Part shown: piece after piece, positions 59,266 through 64,000 of the stretch
Layout: the number at the start of each line of letters is the position of its first letter
Numbering within the stretch: position 1 is the stretch's first letter
Assembly: GCF_020297365.1 (NCBI RefSeq)
Contig: NZ_JAIXIG010000006.1
Span: 1 to 64,000, forward strand
Source: Curtobacterium oceanosedimentum
GTDB lineage: Bacteria > Actinomycetota > Actinomycetes > Actinomycetales > Microbacteriaceae
Direction: 5' to 3'
Length of the DNA: 64,000 bases
The notes under the pieces: model-generated
Seen by the model: the letters and a program-made list of their open reading frames with translations, nothing else
Databases searched by the model: none
What the model was told of the DNA's origin: nothing
Program-made: the position numbers and the translations under genes

Positions 59266-59345
59266 ACGTCGCGACTGGCGTTGGATGGGTCACCATCGGG
59301 GAGCGACAACCGACACGGTGCGCGGCCGTACGCCTGGGCTGCACC
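59266..59345 (+). ncRNA. ZTP riboswitch (pfl motif) upstream of glyA
   Basis: The conserved elements of the pfl motif appear in order: GACTGGCG (59273-59280) near the 5' side; CACCATCGGGGAGCGA (59291-59306); and, in the hairpin GGTGC (59317-59321) to GCACC (59341-59345), the CCGTACGCCTGGGC sequence. This RNA senses ZTP/ZMP, which build up when 10-formyl-THF is short. A further hairpin (CGACCAGCTGGTCG, 59363-59376, inside a GTGCG/CGCAC pair) sits before the AGGAG site at 59389-59393 and may be the expression platform. The downstream genes, glyA and folD, are classic targets. Confidence 0.88.
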
Positions 59346-59397
59346 GACCGACCGTCCGAGTGCGACCAGCTGGTCGTCCGCACACCGTAGGAGTCCC

Positions 59398-60732
59398 GTG
59401 TCCATTGCCGATCTGCCCCCGTTCGTGTCCGAGTCGGCGGAGGCCCCCGCGGGTGCCGTCGACCAGGCCGCGGCCCGCGCCGCCTTCAACGCCCCGCTCA
59501 GCGAGGTCGACCCCGAGATCGCCGCCGTCCTGCAGCAGGAGCTCGGCCGCCAGCGCGACACCCTCGAGATGATCGCGTCCGAGAACTTCGTGCCGCGCGC
59601 CGTCCTCGAGTCGCAGGGCTCCGTGCTCACCAACAAGTACGCCGAGGGCTACCCGGGCAAGCGCTACTACGGCGGCTGCGAGTTCGTCGACGTCGCCGAG
59701 CAGCTCGCCATCGACCGGGCGAAGGCCCTGTTCGGTGCCGCCTACGCCAACGTCCAGCCGCACTCCGGCGCCAGCGCGAACGCCGCGGTCCTGCACGCCA
59801 TCGCCTCTGCGGGCGACACCATCCTCGGCCTCGAGCTCGCCCACGGTGGTCACCTGACCCACGGCATGAAGCTCAACTTCTCCGGCCGCATCTACAACGC
59901 CGTGTCGTACGGCGTCGACCCGGAGACCTTCGAGGTCGACTACGACGACATCCGGGCGAAGGCGATCGAGCACCAGCCGAAGGTCCTCATCGCCGGCTGG
60001 TCGGCCTACCCTCGCCAGCTCGACTTCGCGAAGTTCCGCGAGATCGCGGACGAGGTCGGCGCGACGCTCTGGGTCGACATGGCGCACTTCGCCGGGCTCG
60101 TCGCCGCGGGCCTGCACCCGTCGCCCCTGCCGCACGCCCACGTCGTGTCGTCGACGGTGCACAAGACGCTCGCCGGTCCGCGTTCGGGCATCATCCTGTC
60201 CAACGAGGAGTCGCTCTTCAAGAAGCTGAACTCCGCGGTGTTCCCGGGGCAGCAGGGCGGCCCGCTCATGCACGTGATCGCCGCGAAGGCCACCGCGTTC
60301 CTGCTCGCCGGCCAGCCGGAGTTCAGGGACCGCCAGGAGCGCACGCTCCGCGGTGCGAAGGCGCTGGCCGACCGGCTCACGCAGGACGACGCCACGGCCG
60401 CGGGCATCGACGTCCTGACCGGTGGCACCGACGTGCACCTGGTGCTCGTCGACCTGCGCGAGTCCGAGGTCGACGGCAAGCAGGCAGAGGACCTGCTGCA
60501 CGAGGTCGGCATCACCGTGAACCGCAACTCCGTGCCGTTCGACCCGCGCCCGCCGATGGTCACCTCGGGTGTCCGCATCGGCACCTCAGCGCTGGCGACC
60601 CGCGGCTTCGGCGACGCCGAGTTCGCCGAGGTGGCGGACATCATCGCGCTGACGCTCATGCCGAACCCCGACATCGACGCGCTCTCGGCCCGGGTCACGG
60701 CCCTCACCGACGCGTTCCCCCTGTACGCGTGA
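59398..60732 (+). CDS. glyA: Serine hydroxymethyltransferase
   Basis: A 444-residue PLP enzyme that makes glycine and 5,10-methylene-THF from serine. The PLP lysine is in [13 protein letters not shown] (K256); [35 protein letters not shown] is the family opening. An N-terminal extension of about 25 residues ([15 protein letters not shown]) is longer than in E. coli. GTG 59398 is 5 nt after AGGAG. Its stop overlaps folD's GTG (GTGA). The gene is controlled by the ZTP riboswitch upstream. Confidence 0.96.
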   Translation: MSIADLPPFVSESAEAPAGAVDQAAARAAFNAPLSEVDPEIAAVLQQELGRQRDTLEMIASENFVPRAVLESQGSVLTNKYAEGYPGKRYYGGCEFVDVAEQLAIDRAKALFGAAYANVQPHSGASANAAVLHAIASAGDTILGLELAHGGHLTHGMKLNFSGRIYNAVSYGVDPETFEVDYDDIRAKAIEHQPKVLIAGWSAYPRQLDFAKFREIADEVGATLWVDMAHFAGLVAAGLHPSPLPHAHVVSSTVHKTLAGPRSGIILSNEESLFKKLNSAVFPGQQGGPLMHVIAAKATAFLLAGQPEFRDRQERTLRGAKALADRLTQDDATAAGIDVLTGGTDVHLVLVDLRESEVDGKQAEDLLHEVGITVNRNSVPFDPRPPMVTSGVRIGTSALATRGFGDAEFAEVADIIALTLMPNPDIDALSARVTALTDAFPLYA

Positions 60733-61667
60733 CCGCCACGTCCTCGCTCGCGCCGATGCCGCGTGAGCGCTGGGCGGGCGAGGGCAGTGCCGTCCGCATC
60801 GACGGCACCGCCCTCGCCGCCCGCACGCTCGACGACCTGAAGACCCGCATCGACCGGCTGCACGACCACGGCTTCCGCCCCGGGCTCGGCACGATCATGG
60901 TCGGTGAGAACCCGGGCTCGGTGTCCTACGTCGCCGGCAAGCACAAGGACTCGGCGCAGATCGGGCTCGACTCGGTCCGCATCGACCTGCCGTCGTCGGC
61001 GAGTGCTGCCGACATCCGAGCGGCGATCCTGCAGATGAACGACGACCCTCGGGTCACCGCGTTCATCGTGCAGCTGCCGCTGCCGCAGGGCATCGACCCG
61101 ATCCCGATGCTCGAGCTGATGGACCCGGCGAAGGACGCCGACGGCCTGCACCCGACCAACCTCGGTGAGCTCGTCCTCGCCGTACCGGGCGGCGCGGGCA
61201 CGATCGACGCCCCGCTGCCCTGCACGCCCCGGGGCATCGTCGCGATGCTCGAGGCGTACGAGGTCCCGATCCGGGGTGCCCACGTGACGATCATCGGGCA
61301 GGGCCTGACCGTCGGGCGCCCGCTCGGCCTGCTGCTCACCCGCCTCGAGGCGACCGCGACCCTGACGCACTCGCTGACCGCGGACGTCGCCGCGGAGTGC
61401 CGTCGCGCCGACATCATCGTCGCCGCGGCCGGGGTCGCCGGGCTCGTCGAGCCGGACTGGGTGCAGCCCGGCGCGGCCGTGATCGACGTGGGCATCACCC
61501 GCGTGGTGAACGAGGAGACCGGCAAGGCGAAGCTGCACGGCGACGTCGACCCCGCGGTGGCGTCGGTCGCGGGCTTCCTGTCGCCGACCCCGGGCGGCGT
61601 CGGGCCGATGACCCGCGCGATGCTCATGAAGAACGTGGTCGAGGCCGCCGAGCGCCACCTGCACTAG
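60729..61667 (+). CDS. folD: Methylenetetrahydrofolate dehydrogenase/cyclohydrolase
   Basis: A 312-residue bifunctional enzyme converting 5,10-methylene-THF to 10-formyl-THF. Catalytic blocks are [18 protein letters not shown] (with the Y-x-x-x-K), [29 protein letters not shown] and the late [15 protein letters not shown]. It begins at GTG 60729, overlapping glyA's stop by 4 bp, so the ZTP switch should control both. Confidence 0.95.
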   Translation: MTATSSLAPMPRERWAGEGSAVRIDGTALAARTLDDLKTRIDRLHDHGFRPGLGTIMVGENPGSVSYVAGKHKDSAQIGLDSVRIDLPSSASAADIRAAILQMNDDPRVTAFIVQLPLPQGIDPIPMLELMDPAKDADGLHPTNLGELVLAVPGGAGTIDAPLPCTPRGIVAMLEAYEVPIRGAHVTIIGQGLTVGRPLGLLLTRLEATATLTHSLTADVAAECRRADIIVAAAGVAGLVEPDWVQPGAAVIDVGITRVVNEETGKAKLHGDVDPAVASVAGFLSPTPGGVGPMTRAMLMKNVVEAAERHLH

Positions 61668-61782
61668 GCGCTGCGGGCGGCGCGGGCGCGGCGCGGGCGT
61701 TCGCCCTGCTCACGACGGGCGGCCAGGAGGCGCGGCCCGCCCCCGCCCCGTCGGTCCGGTCGCGGGGACGGCCGGGTCCGGG

Positions 61783-61803
61783 ACCGCCCCTCGGACGGGC
61801 GGT
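61783..61803. terminator. Short hairpin after folD
   Basis: ACCGCCC (61783-61789) pairs with GGGCGGT (61797-61803). It lies 115 bp after folD and 35 bp before the next ATG. A terminator for glyA-folD is possible; the 170-bp gap shows nothing else clear. Confidence 0.35.
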
Positions 61804-61825
61804 TCTGCTGCGGGCCGTGCCGCGC

Positions 61826-61831
61826 TACGGT
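61826..61831 (+). promoter_or_regulatory. -10 box (TACGGT) for a leaderless membrane-protein gene
   Basis: TACGGT lies 6 nt before ATG 61838; no ribosome site is present. Confidence 0.45.
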
Positions 61832-61837
61832 TCGAGC

Positions 61838-62290
61838 ATGACCACGACCGCCGCGGAGCCACAGGGACGCGAGACGCTGTTCACGAAGGACGCCCGGAAG
61901 CTCGTCTGGATCACCCTGATCTGCCTGTTCCTGCAGGCGATCGGTCAGAACTGGTCGGCTGCTCCGCTGCTGCCGGGGAGCACCGATGAGGCGACCGTGG
62001 GCACCGTCGAGTTCCAGGCGCGGCCGTGGATCGGCTGGGTCGTGCTCACGCTCGGCTTCGCGGTCGCCGGCTTCGTCGTCGGCGTCGCTCGACGCGGTGC
62101 TGCGCGCTGGGACCAGGACCGTGTGCTCGCCCTCGGTCTGGCCGGGGTCGTCGGCGTGACCGTGCTGGTGTGGGTGCTGTTCATCGTGCAGTACGAGTGG
62201 GTGTACTGGGCGGTCGCGCACGGCAACCTGCACCCGTTCACCATCGGGGACGTCTCGTCGTCGATCGAGCGTCCGGGGTACCAGCCGTGA
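61838..62290 (+). CDS. Membrane protein (150 aa)
   Basis: An unrecognised integral membrane protein with three helices (KLVWITLICLFLQAIGQ, WIGWVVLTLGFAVAGFVVGVA, VLALGLAGVVGVTVLVWVLFIV). Its final residues contain YEWVYWAVAHGNLHPFT, aromatic-rich and perhaps periplasmic. Its stop overlaps the next gene's GTG, so the two form a co-translated pair. Confidence 0.65.
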   Translation: MTTTAAEPQGRETLFTKDARKLVWITLICLFLQAIGQNWSAAPLLPGSTDEATVGTVEFQARPWIGWVVLTLGFAVAGFVVGVARRGAARWDQDRVLALGLAGVVGVTVLVWVLFIVQYEWVYWAVAHGNLHPFTIGDVSSSIERPGYQP

Positions 62291-62823
62291 GCGCCCCGCG
62301 AGGTGCTGGCGTCCCGACCACGGGGGACACCGTGCAGACCGTGCCCGTGATGGCGCCGACCGGTCGACGGCTCCGCCCGCGCGGGTGGGGACTGGCGGTC
62401 GTCGGCATCGTCGCCGTCGCGCTGTGGCCGAGCATCACCACGTGGTCGATCTCGGCCGACTACGGCGGGACGGACACCGCCGGCAACTGGATCGACAACG
62501 CCGGCAACCGGGTCGCCAGCGCGCCGCCCACCGTGCAGGTCGAGGGGCACACGGCGCCCGTCGCGCTCGCGGTCCTGCTGCTCGTCGTGGTGGTCGGCGT
62601 GTTCCTGCCGCCGACGCTCGAACGGCACGGCCAGCGAGCCCTCGGCGACGTCGTCCGGTACGCGGCGTACCTCGCCGTCCCGGTGGTCGTCGTGGTCGGT
62701 GTGCTCGTCTACACGGTGTGGCAGGGTCACGTCGTGATGGACCAGGTGCAGCACGAGGTCCTGCGCCCACACGGGTTCCCGTGGGGCGGGGTCTCGGTCA
62801 CGACGGGCCACATGACCCGCTGA
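62287..62823 (+). CDS. Membrane protein (178 aa), partner of the preceding gene
   Basis: An unrecognised protein with three membrane helices (WGLAVVGIVAVALWPSITTW, APVALAVLLLVVVVGVFLP, AAYLAVPVVVVVGVLVYTVW) and an extracytoplasmic loop after the first (ADYGGTDTAGNWIDNAG). It starts at GTG 62287 inside the TGA of its upstream partner. It converges on galK with a 14-bp gap. No known family. Confidence 0.6.
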   Translation: MSAPRGAGVPTTGDTVQTVPVMAPTGRRLRPRGWGLAVVGIVAVALWPSITTWSISADYGGTDTAGNWIDNAGNRVASAPPTVQVEGHTAPVALAVLLLVVVVGVFLPPTLERHGQRALGDVVRYAAYLAVPVVVVVGVLVYTVWQGHVVMDQVQHEVLRPHGFPWGGVSVTTGHMTR

Positions 62824-62837
62824 CCGGTCGCGGGCTG

Positions 62838-63977
62838 TCAGTCGCGGCGGGCGCCCTGCGCGGCGTGCACCGTGAACACGGTCGGTTCGCGGTACCCGGC
62901 GTCGGCGAAGGCGGCGGTGACGGCCGTGGCGATGCCGGCACGGGCCTCCCGGTCGACCAACGCGATCGCCGCGCCGCCGAAGCCGCCGCCGGTCATGCGT
63001 GCACCGACCGCGCCGTGCGCGACGGCCGTCGCGACGGCCAGGTCGAGCTCCGGCACGGAGATCTCGAAGTCGTCGCGCATCGACTCGTGCGAGGCGACGA
63101 GCAGCGAGCCGATCGCCCGCGGACCCTGCTCGCGCAGCGTGCGCACGGTGTCGAGGACGCGCTGGTCCTCGGTCACGATGTGGCGGACACGGCGGAAGGT
63201 CTCGTCGTCCAGGAGCTCCTGGGCGCGGGGCAGGTCGTCGACGCTGACGTCGCGCAGCGCCTCGACCCCGAGGACCTGCGCGCCGCGCTCGCACGACTCG
63301 CGGCGGGCCTTGTACCCGCCGGTTGCGTGGGCGTGCTCGACGCGGGTGTCGATGACCAGGACCTCGAGGCCGTTCGCCTCGAGCGCGAGGTCGACGACCG
63401 CGGTGTCGAGCGTGCGGCAGTCCAGGAACACGACGGCGTCCTGCTCGCCGAGCAGCGACGCGGACTGGTCCATGATCCCCGTGGGCGCACCGACCGCGTG
63501 GTTCTCGGAGTACTGCCCGACCCGAGCCAGCGTCTTGCGGTCGAGTCCGAGCTCCCACAGGTCGTTGAACGCCAGCGCGACGCCGCACTCGATCGCCGCG
63601 CTCGACGACAGGCCTGCGCCGACGGGCACGTCCGAGTCGATGAAGACGTCGAAGCCGGTCATGTCCGACAGGTCGACGCCGGCCTGCTCGCGCAGCGCCC
63701 AGGCGATGCCGAAGACGTACGCCGACCACCCGTCCATGGCGTCCGGTGCCAGGTCGTCGAGGCCGAGCGACACCGGACCGCCGGCCTCGTCGAAGGCGGA
63801 CGCGACCCGGATCACCCGGTCGTCGCGGCGGGCGATCGCCGCGGTCGTGCGCCGATCGATGGCGAACGGCAGCACGTAGCCGTCGTTGTAGTCGGTGTGC
63901 TCACCGATCAGGTTGACGCGGCCGGGCGCGGAGTACCGCACCGTCGGCTCGTACCCGTAGACCTGCTGGAACGTCAT
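62838..63977 (-). CDS. galK: Galactokinase
   Basis: A 379-residue GHMP kinase that phosphorylates galactose in the Leloir pathway. The GalK signature GRVNLIGEHTDYNDGYVLP, the ATP loop PVGAGLSSSAAIE and the C-terminal MTGGGFGGAAIAL are all present; GIMDQSASL carries the catalytic Asp. ATG 63977 has GAGGAGGGA about 11 nt upstream. Other gal genes probably lie past the window edge, since galK is transcribed from right to left starting at the end of the window. Confidence 0.96.
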   Translation of the reverse strand: MTFQQVYGYEPTVRYSAPGRVNLIGEHTDYNDGYVLPFAIDRRTTAAIARRDDRVIRVASAFDEAGGPVSLGLDDLAPDAMDGWSAYVFGIAWALREQAGVDLSDMTGFDVFIDSDVPVGAGLSSSAAIECGVALAFNDLWELGLDRKTLARVGQYSENHAVGAPTGIMDQSASLLGEQDAVVFLDCRTLDTAVVDLALEANGLEVLVIDTRVEHAHATGGYKARRESCERGAQVLGVEALRDVSVDDLPRAQELLDDETFRRVRHIVTEDQRVLDTVRTLREQGPRAIGSLLVASHESMRDDFEISVPELDLAVATAVAHGAVGARMTGGGFGGAAIALVDREARAGIATAVTAAFADAGYREPTVFTVHAAQGARRD

Positions 63978-64000
63978 GCGCGCTCGATCCCTCCTCGGAT

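Noticed and set aside
1-64000. tRNA, rRNA, IS elements, prophage or integrative-element ends
   Set aside because: I looked for clover-leaf T-loop signatures, transposase motifs and integrases and found none convincing. Codon use and GC look uniform, so the T7SS block is not obviously foreign.

Overview
The window comes from a very GC-rich (about 70%), Gram-positive actinobacterium. I infer family Microbacteriaceae, probably Curtobacterium or a close relative. The grounds are heavy GTG start usage, two surface proteins ending in LAxTG-type sorting signals (the class E sortase pattern), the clpS-DUF2017 pair, the sucC-sucD...DUF6350-purN-purH order, and many leaderless promoters (a TAnnnT -10 box 6-7 nt before the start codon). 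The genus is inference. I saw no tRNA, rRNA, CRISPR array or insertion sequence.

Layout. 1-1.4 kb: 3' part of an NIS siderophore synthetase. 1.6-2.2 kb: a flavin oxidase of the PNPOx family. 2.2-12.8 kb: a tightly overlapping minus-strand type VII secretion (WXG100/ESX-like) operon. It holds a WXG100 protein, a WXG100-like partner, a 427-aa putative substrate with a T7SS signal domain, five or six uncharacterised proteins (one polytopic, one with an apparent frameshift) and a 1456-aa EssC/EccC-type ATPase with N-terminal FHA-like domains. A divergent FHA protein lies next to it. No EccB, EccD, EccE or mycosin is present. 13.4-17 kb: MpaB-like oxygenase, small proteins and RecQ. 17-26.8 kb: sucCD, a cell-wall adhesin with TIG repeats, DUF6350, purN and purH. 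26.8-31 kb: a heterodimeric ABC exporter behind a possible leader-peptide attenuator. 31-33.6 kb: PIN toxin/antitoxin, DUF805, an alkyltransferase-like protein and an acetyltransferase. 33.7-45 kb: ROK regulator, a secreted LTD protein, a lipoprotein, then a carbohydrate ABC importer with a GH38 alpha-mannosidase. 45-58.4 kb: phosphatase, NnrD, Nudix, nagB, a MalY-type lyase, TetR/SDR, a secreted GH92 mannosidase, nagA, purU and MarR/NmrA. 58.5-64 kb: DUF2017-clpS, a ZTP riboswitch driving glyA-folD, two membrane proteins and galK.

How the parts fit. GH92 (secreted), the ABC importer and GH38 (cytoplasmic) look like a mannose-glycan utilisation set. nagB (with a DasR-like palindrome inside its promoter) and nagA convert GlcNAc-6-P to fructose-6-P, so host or fungal glycans (mannose plus GlcNAc) are a plausible shared substrate. 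One-carbon/purine metabolism recurs (purN, purH, purU, glyA, folD), with the ZTP riboswitch linking glyA-folD to 10-formyl-THF shortage. Intergenic regions carry two families of palindromic repeats that double as terminators.
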